Positions 52,827 to 61,690 of a DNA stretch of 64,000 nucleotides are shown here, in pieces. The position numbers were made by a program, and so were the translations under genes. Position 1 is the first letter of the stretch. Each line of letters opens with the position of its first letter. Origin of the DNA: Camelus bactrianus (lineage: Eukaryota > Chordata > Mammalia > Artiodactyla > Camelidae); assembly GCF_048773025.1 (NCBI RefSeq), contig NC_133566.1, forward strand, positions 12,557,001 to 12,621,000, given 5' to 3'. The notes under the pieces are model-generated. The model was not told the origin of the DNA. It saw only the letters and a program-made list of their open reading frames with translations, and searched no databases.

Positions 52827-55800
52827 CAGAGACAGAGAGAAACATGCTGTAACAGGAATTAAAAGATGAAGCTTACTGCAGAAGCAGACATTAAGAACAG
52901 AGAGATGATAAATGATTTCATGTCAGAGTATTTGAAAGGTTTAATGAAATGAACAATTTCCTAGGAAGCAAAATCTTACCAAAACTCTTTTGAGAATCAA
53001 TAAGAAATTCATATAATCCTATCATCATTAAAGAAACAAAATCAGTAGATTAAAACCTTCCCACAGAGAAAACTTCAGACCCAGATGATTGTACAGGCAG
53101 GTGCCAACAAGCAGAGCTGGGGGAAAAGTAGTTCAAATGCTCAACAGCTAGCCTGTGCTCCTCCCAGCCAAGGGTTAAACTTTGTAGGATGTCATCTGCC
53201 CTTAAGGTCAGACAAAGAGAATGTTTGAAGCTGTAAACACACAAGGTACAGAAAGGTGAGTGCAGGATGCCCTGCTTGCACAAAAGAGGAAGGGCTGGGA
53301 CACAGATTTTTATTTGCCTGTGTGGCTGGTGTGACACAAAGACAATGCAAAGACTGCCAGGAACTAATTACAGCAGTCACGGTCAGGGAAGGTGGGATGA
53401 GCCCAGGGGAACCTGCCTGAGGATGGGGGAGGTTTTCCAGGGCGTGACTTCTACCACTTTGTGATTCCTGAATCATGTGCACATAGTACCCATTCAAACA
53501 AACCAACTACTTAATCTTAATTTAAAAGAATAACTAAGGATGGTCTGAAAAGTAAGAATAATGGGAGGAAGGGTGGATACAAACAATAAACTATTACAAA
53601 ACTCTAATAGCCATAAATTTAAAAATAAGTAATTAGGGTAAAATTGTCAACTAACAAATCTGTCTTAGGTATACAGATCTCTTTACCAGTTCTGCTTTAA
53701 AACATACAACTTAAACCTTAAAAAAGACAAGTGGGTTTTAAAGAAGAGGAAGGAAAATATCAATAGGAAATTTTTTTTTACCTTATACCACTTCACTGAA
53801 TCCAAAACAAAACTGTTTGGGAAGTTCAGATGACATATAAGACTGTCATCTTTTCCAACATATAAGATCTGTTTGAAGTCATCTGATACATTCAGTTGAC
53901 TGTGCCCAGAAACACACCAGTGTTTGTTAAACACAGTTAGGTTTACTTGTATTCTGTGACAGATGTTTGTATCACTGTAAAAAAAAAAAAAAGCAGATTC
54001 AAACCTCATAAACTCAAACAATCACAAAAACAAATGATTCTGTTCATCTCCAAATATTTCCAAATCCTCTTCCAGGTACTGTGCAAACTCTCTGCCTCAA
54101 ACAAGACACCACGCATCTCACAAGTCATTAATTAGAAAAGGGGGGAAAAGTATTTGGATGGTGGAAACACAGGAACAAAGCTTAATCAAATGATCAAAAT
54201 GAACGTCACCTAGGAGGGGCACAGGGACACCAGGCACCCCCTGAGGGTGCCGTCGTAAAACAATGCAAACCACTCACACAGTATTCCAGCCAAGAAGGCT
54301 CTGTCTGAACCCACTCACAAAGGAGTATGTGGCCAACGGAATGTGAGAGATACAGTATGGAATAACTGCCTGTACTCTTTAAAAATGTCAGTATCACCCC
54401 CCACACACACACACACACACACAGAAAGCAGACTAAGGAACTGTTCCAAATGAAGAGGGATTAAAAATACATGACAACCACAGGCAATGCATGACCTCAG
54501 GTTGGATCCTCTGCAGGAAAAAAAAGAAAAATATTTATAAAGTCCTCATTGAGCAGACGGAGGAAGCAGCATATGAATTGGGGATTAGATAAAAGTATCG
54601 TGTGATGGTTACATTTCCTGAATGGGACAACTATTCGGTGGTGATGCAAGAGAATATTCTTATTGACAGGAAATACACATTGCAGTATTAGAGGGGAAAG
54701 GGACATGGGGCGTACAACTCCGAAGATCTAGAAAAAAATGGTTTAGAAAAAAATATTGTGTGCAATGGATGTATATACAGTGGGGGACGATGACATAAAT
54801 GTAGGAAAATGTAAATATTAGAGAATCTAGGTAAAAGGTGTGTAATAGAAAAGAACAAACCAGACTGTATTAGATCTGTTCCTTTCACTTCAGCCCATGC
54901 CCTGTTTTCTAGGCTTAGTCTTGCTAGCTCTGCACTCACATGAAGATAACAAAGTTGCAGAATAGAGAATAACATTTGTTTTGCTGGAGCTTTTGCAGGA
55001 GCACCGGGAGCTCGCCCAGGCGGACAGCTGCAGGAACAAAGAATTCCTACAGCAAGAAGTTTGCAACAACCAACCACACTCCCTCACGTTTTTGGGTTTG
55101 TTTTTGTTTGTTTGTTTGTTTGTTTGTTTGTTTGTATAAAAGGAGCCTGTATTCCGACTGGAGCAGGACGGTTCTCCAAGACAGTAGTCTTGCATCCTCT
55201 CGGTCTGCTGGCTTTCCGAATAGTCTCTATTCCTTGCCCCAGCACCTCGTCTCCTGATTTACTGGCGTGTCGTGCGGCGAGCAGAATGAGTTTGGACTCG
55301 GTAACAGGTGGATGGGAGCGCTTTATACTATTTTTGCAAATGTAACATGAATTTGAATTACTTAAAATTAAAAATACATCGTTTTTTACTAAATATACAT
55401 CATATCTGTGTGTTAAAGCTTGATGAGAATTCATGTTTATTTTTTCCATGTCAGTGTCCTCTGTCTACCACCTACGAACGATGTTTTTGCTGCATTTCAT
55501 AACTCCCAGATCCAAATATTTGAAATCCAGCCGGGACATCCAGCTGGATTTGTGTGACATGTGATCTCCAACTCTGGTTAATGAATGACCTACAGCAAAA
55601 TGGGAGAGCAGACCCCCACAAGGCTCAGCAGTTGTCCCCACTGTGAGTGAGACTGCGGGAAGGGGGTCGTTGGCAATTGCACGTGTGTGCCGCTAAGTAG
55701 CCGTGCACCCCGAGTCCATCACGTGGAAGTGAGGAATCTGAATCAGAGAGGGATGTGGCCATCCTGAAACAGAGAGAAGGGCTGGCAAACGCCAAGGAAC

Positions 55801-58433
55801 CACAGCAGGGAGGGAATGTGGCTACACTTCAGAAGTACCTGCTTCGCACATGATCTCAGGTCATTTTCGCTTCAACCGTATCGGGCTTCCACTTTACAAG
55901 TAAGAAAGCCAAGGCTCACGGAGGTCAAATAATTAAGGTCATGCGTGTTAGCAAGGGAGGGTGACAAAACTGGGGCTCTGAGGCAAAATTTGGTCCATAG
56001 ATGTGTTCTCATTAAGCTACACACACAAAGCGTATTAAAAAGTTAACCACACACACATTCTGATTTCCAGGTTACCTTGAAAAGTTGGAAAATGGGCTTG
56101 AACTGAATAGGCTGCCGTCTCTGGTGAGGCACACAGTTTCCCGATCACCACAGACGGCGCCAGGAGCAATTATCCCCCCAGCAGACCTGTGGCCCTCGCT
56201 CACGTTACTTCCTAGACTAGGGCGTAGCACGGGGTCGGGAACACTGCTGGTGCTTGGTCACTGTTCAGTTCCTTAGCAGATTCCCTTCCAAAACAGGTGC
56301 TCGAAGGAGGCTTATACCCCTCTGGACGTGCTGCCTGTCAACAAAAACTGCTGGCATTCCAAGAAAGAAGGCAGCAATAGCATTGGGACTACTGTAAACA
56401 GGCTTTGGAAGCCGGTCTCGCCTTTGGCATCATTTCGGTGGAAAAAGATGCATGTCATGTTCCAGCAACTGGTTTACAAATCTATCCTCTTTAAAAGTCT
56501 GGTCCCTGAAAACATCTTGTAATGATACAAAACTATTATTCTTCTCATTGAGTTTTCTACATTTATTAAGAGTTTATCAAGAATTTTCCTAAAAGATTTA
56601 AATGTATGTTATCATATATTTTATATATTCTCTTTATATATTTATTATATTTTTAAATATTGTATGTGGGAGTCTAAAGATGCCTGACAGTATCCTGGTC
56701 CATGGCCCCTCAGGGGTCCAGGGACTGCCCTTTGATGACAACAAGGAACATTCCTTCCCCAGTATGTACCTGCCTTAGATGAACCAACTACCCAGATGAT
56801 AATCAACAACCTTTCATTGCCCAGAAGTCTGACCACCAGAAACGGTCACAGCCCCCAGCCAGAGTCACGCAACCCTACCTTTCTCGACCCCCTCCCTTCC
56901 CTATTACCTCAACATCAGCCAACCAGAAACTTGTGCACAAGCTGATCACACACCCTGCGACCCCCCTGTGTCTGATGTCATGTCAGCACAAGCAGTAAAG
57001 GGTCACCCTCCTTACAAAAGTCCTCAACAACCAGCTCTCGGAGGGCAGACACCCCTAGTCTGTGGCCCGCTGGTGCCCACAGCAGCGTAGCTAATAAACG
57101 CCTCTCTTATTTCCATCCTTTGTCTTTGGTAAATGATTTTACTACCCTCGTGTCAGCCTGCTAAATCTTACAACATTACATGCTATATTATATTATATTA
57201 TATTATATTATATTATATTATATTATATTATATCATATCATATCATATCATATCATATCGTTTATATAATATATATATATAAGATACTTCTCTTTTAAAT
57301 GAGGAACTTACTTTATATCACATTCGTAGATCCCAGAGTCCTCCCCTTTCAAGGGGAGAAACAAAATCCAGTTTTGCTCCTGGTGAATCCTAGACCGTAT
57401 GTTTTTGGATATTGGGATTTTGCTAGGAAATTTATACCACGTCACATTCACTTTCCCAGACATTGGCAAAGGGTATATGCAATTAAAAGCTGTAGGCTGG
57501 CCTACTGAAGCCATCTCATCCTGCACACTCACGTCCTTGCAAGCATCTAGGGAAGGAAAGGAAAAAAATAAACATGACAGCGAGCGCCGGTGTTACTTGT
57601 ATTCATTTTAACAAGTGCCTCTTTAACTTTCTAGCCGGTTTGAAATTTCACGTGAGAGTTTCTCAGTGTGGGAGTTTCCTAAAGACAGTCTGTGAATGTG
57701 AAACTAGAAGTCCTTCACACGTGTCCTAAGAAAGCCTTTGCTGTCTCCCCCCTACAAGTCATCTTCCGAATTTGGAATGAGTCCCCTCTTACCCTTCCAT
57801 CCTAAGGCCCTTAATTCCTCCATCTCCTCCTTCAGAGTAAAAGCTCCTCTTCTGAGCTCCGCTTGTCCTGTTTTCTTTCTGCCCTGCCACCCTGTTAATT
57901 CACTGTGTCCCCAGTAAAAGGTATAAGAATCTCATCTCGAAAAGGGTTGTTAAACAGTCCACTCACTTCACAGTTCATTTCTATAAAATCGCTTAGTTTT
58001 TCTTGGAAGCAATTGGTTCTGCTAGTGATGTGTTTGCTTTTACCCTGGGACATAAAGTGTCTCTGTCACATAAAACAGACTGTAGTGTCCCCCCTTGGGT
58101 ACTTTAACTCGTCTTGCCTTGCATTTGCCTAACTTGCCCCCTGTCCAGAGTCACTTCAAAGCTCAAAGGTGGCGTTTCGGGCCGAGCATCAGACACTTGG
58201 GGCTGAAACCTGGCGTTCCGGCGTCCCGCGGGATCCCCCCTGGCCCACTGGGGAAAGTGTAATCGGCGAGGCTCGGGGCTCGCGCGATCCCCGAGGGGGT
58301 CCACACAGGGGACGCCCAGAGCCGCAGCGAGGCGTGCGGGGGGTGGGGAGGTGGCCTCTGAGACACCAAACTCACCTGCTCTGATAATGCGTGGAAGAGC
58401 GATGGACACGACGCAGAGCAGCAAGGACAGCAT
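32097..58433 (-). CDS. IL1RL2: Interleukin-36 receptor (IL-1 receptor-like 2), 10 coding exons
   Basis: Single-pass membrane receptor that binds IL-36 cytokines, recruits IL1RAP and signals through MyD88 via its TIR domain (family knowledge). Coding exons, in transcript order: 58433-58376, 57546-57312, 53974-53782, 50345-50186, 48083-48009, 43549-43420, 42631-42495, 38383-38240, 34292-34131, 32515-32097. They total 1713 nt, i.e. 570 residues plus TGA; the human protein is about 575. All introns read GT-AG and all phases agree. Seen in the translation: signal peptide 1-19, three Ig domains about 20-330, membrane span about 336-358, TIR from 383 with box 1 DAYVLYP (383-389), box 2 GRDEFPG (424-430) and box 3 FWK (527-529). 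Many N-x-S/T sites lie in the ectodomain. The TIR motifs and the tail [11 protein letters not shown] distinguish it from IL1R1 and IL1RL1. No stop or frameshift interrupts it, so it looks functional. Confidence 0.96.
33055..33178 (+). repeat. L2 3' end, sense
   Basis: Reads acctggcacacagcaggtgc then tcaacaaccatttgttgact and gaatgagtgaatg, the typical L2 terminus. Confidence 0.8.
33490..33665 (-). repeat. MIR SINE, antisense
   Basis: Reads gtccagtatgtactaagctc, cccccatttgacaggtgaga and caactgaggttcaaaggtgt, reverse MIR order. Lies in IL1RL2 intron 10. Confidence 0.7.
34131..34292 (-). CDS. IL1RL2: IL1RL2 exon 10: TIR domain boxes 1 and 2
   Basis: Acceptor ccttttcag. It encodes [14 protein letters not shown] through [20 protein letters not shown] to FPGQ, then donor gtatg. 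Box 1 (DAYVLYP) and box 2 (RDEFPG, the BB loop used for adaptor contact) are intact. It is nearly identical to human IL1RL2 and clearly different from IL1R1 (GRDDYVGED). Confidence 0.97.
34385..34861 (-). repeat. Old L1 segment, antisense
   Basis: Contains ttctctctgcttttcagttt, gggaggtttctactgacata, cttagccatgtccagtctat and atctgttcttgcaagc, an L1M segment read backwards. It ends abruptly where a sense L1 segment begins. Confidence 0.65.
34862..35085 (+). repeat. Old L1 segment, sense
   Basis: Reads accacagatccaggaagctc, aggataaataccgaataaaa and agaagccagaggaaaaatag, an L1M segment in sense. Joined head-on to the antisense part at 34861, as in an inverted L1. Confidence 0.6.
35665..36210 (+). 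mobile_element. Young L1 3' end, sense
   Basis: Translates to [14 protein letters not shown] (end of ORF2), then has the 3' UTR (aatagcacagggaaccacat, ctagcacaacattgtaaatc) and an A-rich end. An A run followed by (AT)n at 36078-36122 interrupts the UTR. Lies in intron 9. Confidence 0.87.
38240..38383 (-). CDS. IL1RL2: IL1RL2 exon 9: membrane span
   Basis: Acceptor acctgtag. It encodes [20 protein letters not shown], continues through [21 protein letters not shown], and ends GTVEG before gtgag. The hydrophobic stretch at about residues 336-358 is the single transmembrane helix, followed by the conserved juxtamembrane [10 protein letters not shown]. It enters and leaves in phase 1. Confidence 0.95.
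38560..38665 (+). mobile_element. Camelid tRNA-Ala-derived SINE (Vic-1 type)
   Basis: The head ggggagggtacagctccgtg, then gtagagcgcgtgcttagcat and ggttcaatccccagtccctc, reads like a tRNA-Ala gene. It keeps A-box and B-box promoter elements and even the AGC anticodon position. A poly(A)/GAAA tail follows. This SINE family is, to my knowledge, specific to camelids and is the main clue to the organism. Lies in intron 8, 177 bases upstream of exon 9 on the gene strand. Confidence 0.88.
38993..40063 (-). other. Long unassigned open frame in IL1RL2 intron 8
   Basis: A 356-codon frame is open on the gene strand inside the 4.1 kb intron between exons 8 and 9. I recognise no family in the translation. 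Its last third is glycine- and leucine-rich with a hydrophobic patch. The part 40026-39493 is preceded by a pyrimidine-containing tract ending in ttcag and followed by gtaagc. It is 534 nt (178 codons), starts and ends in phase 1, and so would keep the IL1RL2 frame. It may be a cassette exon, a relic of something else, or chance. Confidence 0.25.
42495..42631 (-). CDS. IL1RL2: IL1RL2 exon 8: third Ig domain, second part
   Basis: Acceptor ttttatag. It encodes [20 protein letters not shown], continues [25 protein letters not shown], and ends before gtagtg in phase 1. It matches human [32 protein letters not shown]. No other frame gives this similarity. Confidence 0.93.
43420..43549 (-). CDS. 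IL1RL2: IL1RL2 exon 7: third Ig domain, first part
   Basis: Acceptor cggcag. It encodes [17 protein letters not shown] and continues [24 protein letters not shown]. It ends GGAATTGA before gtaggc, in phase 2. It matches human TTLIVDCNVTDTKDNTNLRCWRVNNTL. Reading through the donor meets TAG at once, so intron retention would truncate the protein within Ig3. Confidence 0.93.
43820..44050 (-). repeat. MIR-type SINE, antisense
   Basis: Reads actttacagtttgcaaagca, ccccatcttccagatgagaa and ttcccaaggtcacacactgg, reverse MIR order. Lies in intron 6. Confidence 0.7.
44660..45700 (-). repeat. Old L1, antisense
   Basis: Contains cccactgacacttccaccag, cactgtgtggcttgtctttt, ttcattgacattattatata and tctattccaggccacccatt, old L1 sequence read backwards. 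The younger L1 at 45845 follows. Confidence 0.65.
45845..46615 (-). mobile_element. Young L1 3' end, antisense
   Basis: On the minus strand it encodes [20 protein letters not shown] and [14 protein letters not shown], the C-terminal part of ORF2, followed by the 3' UTR and a poly(A) end (T run at 45853). 5'-truncated. It sits between two older antisense L1 segments in intron 6. Confidence 0.88.
46640..47560 (-). repeat. Old L1 ORF2 fragment, antisense
   Basis: Contains cagatgctatattagtagat, tgaaagattaatattgcaaa and catttaccttttttgcatca, an L1 ORF2 region read backwards. May continue the element at 44660-45700. Confidence 0.5.
48009..48083 (-). CDS. IL1RL2: IL1RL2 exon 6: linker to third Ig domain
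   Basis: A short exon (75 nt, 25 codons) encoding [20 protein letters not shown] and then IEVRL, close to human [19 protein letters not shown]. It enters and leaves in phase 1, donor gtgag. The acceptor is a TAGCAG tandem. I chose the upstream AG because it gives the same residue count as human; the downstream AG would remove one alanine. Confidence 0.92.
48760..49290 (+). repeat. L2 LINE relic, sense
   Basis: Reads accaaactcatgatctcact, ccttgaatagtatcaccatc, cacatccctcaccccgtgtt and ggattttacctcctataatg, matching the ORF2 end of L2 elements. Lies in intron 5. Confidence 0.65.
49555..49700 (+). repeat. MIR-type fragment, sense
   Basis: Reads gctgtcactaaccagctttg, taagtgtccctaagtcactc and a degraded purine/pyrimidine end. 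Weak but in MIR order. Confidence 0.5.
50186..50345 (-). CDS. IL1RL2: IL1RL2 exon 5: second half of Ig2
   Basis: The acceptor follows a run of T residues and ends in tttag. It encodes [10 protein letters not shown] through the conserved [14 protein letters not shown] to SITVNI, then donor gtaag. It ends in phase 1. The YACQA motif supplies the second Ig cysteine of domain 2. Confidence 0.95.
51450..51960 (+). repeat. L1ME-type 3' end, sense
   Basis: Contains atatatacaagaatgttcct, ggcagctttattcctagtgg, agccagacacaagatcctac and ggggcttctgaggtgctggt in the order of L1ME 3' ends. Lies in intron 4. Confidence 0.72.
51961..52700 (+). repeat. Old L1 ORF2 piece split by a younger L1 end
   Basis: The left part ends cactgctggtgagagtaggg and the right part resumes agagcaatttggcaacatca, which are neighbours in L1 ORF2. 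Between them (about 52262-52470) sits a younger L1 3' UTR: tagcccagggaactgtattc to gcaaatcaactatacgtcaa. It carries a GATA/GACA simple repeat at 52370-52398. Confidence 0.65.
52720..53105 (+). repeat. Old L1 ORF2 fragment, sense
   Basis: Reads gaacaatttcctaggaagca, accttcccacagagaaaact and tcagacccagatgattgtac, a known ORF2 stretch. A GT/GA simple repeat (52784-52835) is embedded. Confidence 0.6.
53782..53974 (-). CDS. IL1RL2: IL1RL2 exon 4: end of Ig1, start of Ig2
   Basis: The acceptor is a long T tract ending in acag. It encodes [16 protein letters not shown] through DSVKWYK, close to the human CHRIHVNLTVFEKHWC and IKWYK. The donor is gtaaaa and the exon ends in phase 0. It contains NLT and NVS sequons and the KDDSLICHL strand of the second Ig domain. 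Confidence 0.94.
54841..55306 (+). mobile_element. Solo ERV LTR fossil, sense
   Basis: Starts TGTAATAG and ends ACTCGGTAACA; both flanks carry GGTG (54837-54840 and 55307-55310), a 4-base target-site duplication. It has a tataaaag box and the same 3' third as the LTR at 29761-30240 (ggctttccgaata, ctgatttactggc). No internal region, so it is a solo LTR. A (GTTT)n repeat at 55100-55137 lies inside. It sits in intron 3, antisense to IL1RL2. Confidence 0.82.
55840..55995 (-). repeat. MIR fragment, antisense
   Basis: Reads tccactttacaagtaagaaa, gccaaggctcacggaggtca and taaggtcatgcgtg, diverged reverse MIR core. Confidence 0.5.
56661..57176 (+). mobile_element. Second-family ERV LTR fossil, sense
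   Basis: About 515 bases with a TGT start (tgtatgtgggagtctaaaga), C-rich body, a taataaacgcctctctt poly(A)-signal region and a ...cttacaaca end, as in class I LTRs. No flanking duplication could be fixed. No internal part seen. It lies in intron 3, antisense to IL1RL2, ending about 135 bases beyond the exon 3 donor. Confidence 0.68.
57181..57286 (+). repeat. (TATAT)n/(TATCA)n microsatellite
   Basis: About ten ATATT units pass into five ATCAT units and a short AT run. It abuts the LTR and ends about 25 bases from the exon 3 splice donor. Long A+T pentamers of this kind are unstable. Confidence 0.95.
57312..57546 (-). CDS. IL1RL2: IL1RL2 exon 3: first Ig domain
   Basis: The acceptor is ttccctag; the exon encodes DACKD through YECDI and ends before gtaag. 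It carries the Ig cysteines in AFNC and YEC, the conserved WYK, and an NVT glycosylation site. It enters in phase 1 and leaves in phase 2. An ATATT/ATCAT microsatellite and an ERV LTR begin only about 30 and 130 bases beyond its donor. Confidence 0.94.
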
Positions 58434-59360
58434 TCCCCTATGGTGCTGCGGGGAAGAAGGAGGGTGGTATGGGAAGGGGTGCAGCGGGACGGAGCGCGCC
58501 CTCCCCCGGGCACCAAGCCTGGCTTCCGCGACGTCCGAATCTGAGACCCCAGCCAGGCCACTGACCTTCCCTTCTCCAAAGGGAGCCCTCCAAGGTTGGC
58601 CCCACACTTACCCAGACGTACCCCCCCCAAAGCCTGCTCCCTCCCCTGCCCAGTTCTTGCTCAACCCCCACCCCCGGGATCCGGGTGCAGAGCATCAGCG
58701 GGAGCCCCCCCGCCCCGGGAGGCGAGGCGGGGCGTCGGGGGGTGCGGATCCCCTCCCCTCTGCTGCGCTGTCACCCGCTCTGGGGGCGCGGTGGCCTCCC
58801 TTTCTGCCATCTGGCGTCTGCGCCCAGTGGGAGGCCCGCCGCCCAGCCCGCAGCCCCCGGTCCCCGCGGTGGTGCCCGGTCCCCACCTGTGCGTCGCGCA
58901 TAGCCTCCCCTGGGGGTGCGTGGCCTCAGGATCCGCTGGGCCCCGCCGTTTAGACGGAAACCCCAAACACCGGCTCACTCGGGAGAAGCCAGCTTAGGCC
59001 TACCTGGCAAAAGCCGGCAGGAAAAGAGGGAGGAAGACGGACCGGCAGGTGGACGCGGGCTCCACACCTTGGCCCAGAGACGGAGTCTGCTCCCCCAAGG
59101 TCGCCCAGCCGGTCGGGGGCCGCGCGGGAGTCCCGATCGCCGGCCCCCGACTCGCGCACATTTTTGCCACCGCCTCCCCTGCACACCTTTCCGGCGGTCG
59201 GTGCCCCACCCACCGAGCTCAAACGCGGGCTCCCAGCGCGGTGTGGACCTGCCGGACCGGACTGGAGCGCGCAGGCTCTCCTGTAGAGCCGAGAGGCTGA
59301 GCCCTGCCGCGGTATTTCCAGACCAGGCTAGTTCCTCAGCACCGTGGGCGGGGCTGACCT
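58150..59360 (-). promoter_or_regulatory. IL1RL2: CpG-rich promoter region and non-coding first exon of IL1RL2
   Basis: A stretch much richer in G+C and CpG than its surroundings overlaps the signal-peptide exon. It contains several GC-box-like runs (for example near 58709, 58727 and 59345). No clear TATA box was seen. Because exon 2 starts only 12 bases before the ATG, a first exon must lie upstream. A good donor on the minus strand, CTGG followed by gtaagt, sits at 58612/58611; others occur near 58999 and 59355. The transcription start cannot be fixed from sequence. Confidence 0.6.
58376..58445 (-). CDS. IL1RL2: IL1RL2 exon 2: end of 5' UTR and signal peptide
   Basis: The minus strand shows a pyrimidine-rich tract ending in cgcag, then 12 untranslated bases, then the ATG at 58433. 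It encodes [19 protein letters not shown] and the first base of Asp20. It ends AGCAG followed by gtgag. The hydrophobic start matches the human signal peptide (MWSLLLCGLSIALP...). The acceptor so close to the ATG means the rest of the 5' UTR sits in a separate upstream exon. Coding begins at 58433. Confidence 0.9.
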
Positions 59361-61578
59361 ACCTTCCCAGGGGGAGCCCAGGAAGGAAGATGCCATCACA
59401 CTCGGAAGTGGGTTTGAAGGCTGTTTGCCAGATTCTCTGGCAACTCAGAAGTCCTCCATCACCAGTAATAGCCGCCTAAATCTATTCCAAATTGTCCCTC
59501 CAAATGAATTATTCATTCCTTTCCAAACTCGGTTTGAGCAGTTATTGTATGCCCATATAGAACGCCCCCACAGGGGAAGCCCTTTCAAATGGCTTTTAAG
59601 GAATATCATTCATCTGCCTGTCATGTTGGTTAACTTCTGTAAAGCAGATATCCCATAGTGATCCTCAAATACCCGGAGCAGGAAGACTGCTCCGATCTGA
59701 AACTCCCAAATGAGATGGTATCAGGCAAGCCCTGACCATCTGGAGACACCCAGAGACATCCTTGAGGGCACTGAGACTTGGAAAAAAATATAAAATGTAA
59801 TCTCCACTCAGCAGATTTCTGGCCAAGCTATTTCTGGTGGTCCTTGTGGAAGTGCAGACAGTGAGAAAGTAGCAACCACAGCAGCCAGGGGAGGGAAGTC
59901 CGCAAAGCTTTCTGTGATGGGCTGGGAGACGCTGGTTTGCAAGTTTCTGCACTCAGAAATTATCAAGGATTCCAAAGTGCTTTTGTCTGTGTGGGTTACG
60001 TCTGTCAATACATACTACATTCAAAATTAAAATGGAGACTATTTTAAATTTTTATTTTCTTATTTATTTTCAATAATGACAATAAACCTTCTACATGGTA
60101 ATATAAATATCATATATTTTATGAAAAAATAAGTATACTTTCCCAAAAAACAGACTTACTGAGGCACAGAGATACCACAGTGTTCTCTCCCTGACAAGGA
60201 GGTCGAACCCCAGCAGCACCCTTGTCTAGAAAACAGCGATGATTAGATCCACTTTTCAGAGGCACCCTTTGTAAACGGCGGGGCGCCTGACAATAATAGA
60301 TACTTGATGAGTCCTGAGTTTTTGGGGGGTTTTTTTAACCATCATCCTACCATTAACCCTTCCTTGCCACAGTCTTTAAAATTGCAGACATTTTTGCAGT
60401 GGGAATATTCTAAGAAGTTGATGCCATTAGTCACAAGCCATGGGTAATGGACCCTTTCAATTTTTTTTTTTTTTATATGAGCTGAAACAATTTCTCTACC
60501 GATTCATTCCCTCCTCCTGAGAGCAGGTGTGAAGCAATGTTCTGTGTGCGGTGGAGGCATTTGCTGAGTTCGGGTTGGTTGATTTTACCTTCAATTGGTT
60601 TGATCTTCGGACAAGGACGTGATGCACATTCAGAGGAGGGGCGGGGCAATGATTTTTATTAAAGATTTCATAGACGAATGTGTATTTCATGCAGTGCAGA
60701 GTCACGTGTTTGTTCTGGCTACACAGCTGATGATTTCCCACTAAACATAACCTGCAGATATTTCCCCAGTGAGAATGAAGCAGAAATGTGCCCCCAGGTC
60801 ATGGTCGAATGCTCCACATCCCAGTGTCAGGCTGCAGAGGGGCTGGGGGTGGGGCCCTACCAAGATCTTTATACCTTTAAGGCTCTTAAATTCCCACGTT
60901 TTTCCTCTCGGGGAGGCTTGAGGATGCCCAGCCGCAGTCCTGTGGTTGCTTTTGTTGCTGGAATGAAATGGACCTGTGGAGGTGGGAGAAGCTGCAGGGG
61001 TGGCGGGAGGGTGAGTTTCCTGGGTCCTCAGACCCTCGCATCAGTTCATTCATTCACCCTATCCAGTCCCCGCTGTGCCAGGTGACATTCCGAGTGCTGG
61101 GAACAGCTGGAGAGAAGCTGAGAGACCCTCTTAGAGCTCACAGTCTGGTGTCTAGTGTGTGGAGGGGCTGAAGGGAACGAGAAACATAGGGGAAAAACCC
61201 TGAATAAGAACACTGAAAGAGATGATTTCTGGCTGGTGAGAACCATGAGGATGTGGTGAAGAGACAGAGACGGTGTTGGGAGAGGCTTCACTGCAGAAGT
61301 GATGACATGGCTGAGGCCTGAGGAGTGACCAGGAGCCCGCCAGACAGACACCTGGGAACAGAGTTCTCCCTGCAGCTGGCACAAAGTGTCTAGAGGGTGG
61401 AAATTTCTAAATAACAGAAATGAAGCCAGTGTGACCAGACTACAGCAAACACACAGGAGCGTCGGGTCAGTGAAGTCAGAGTAGCCGGGGCTGGACCGTG
61501 CAGGGGCCTGTGGGCGATAGAAAGAAGGTTGGGTTTGATTCGAGGTAAAATTGAAAGCTATTAGAAGATTTAATAGAG
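59361..61578. other. 5' flank of IL1RL2, nothing recognised
   Basis: No IL1R1 exon is visible although IL1R1 is the expected upstream neighbour. A+T-rich patch at 60030-60140. Confidence 0.5.
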
Positions 61579-61690
61579 TCTTTTTTTTTTCTTTTTTTTT
61601 TTTTTTTGGTGGGAGGAGGGAGGTAATTAGGTTTATTTATTTAATTTTAGAGGAGGTACTGGGGATTGAACCCAGGACCTTGTGCATGCT
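61579..61690 (-). mobile_element. Camelid tRNA-Ala-derived SINE, antisense, 5'-truncated
   Basis: A T run and ggtttatttatttaatttta precede ggtactggggattgaaccca and ggaccttgtgcatgc, the reverse of the SINE at 38560. The part beyond the anticodon-like gcatgc is missing. Confidence 0.85.

Noticed and set aside
58104-58607. Overlapping long open frames in the CpG-rich promoter on both strands
   Set aside because: High G+C makes stops rare. The only supported coding part is the 58-base signal-peptide segment with its splice sites.
60678-61085. 135-codon open frame on the plus strand upstream of IL1RL2
   Set aside because: No recognisable motif, low-complexity end, no splice or promoter context; probably chance.
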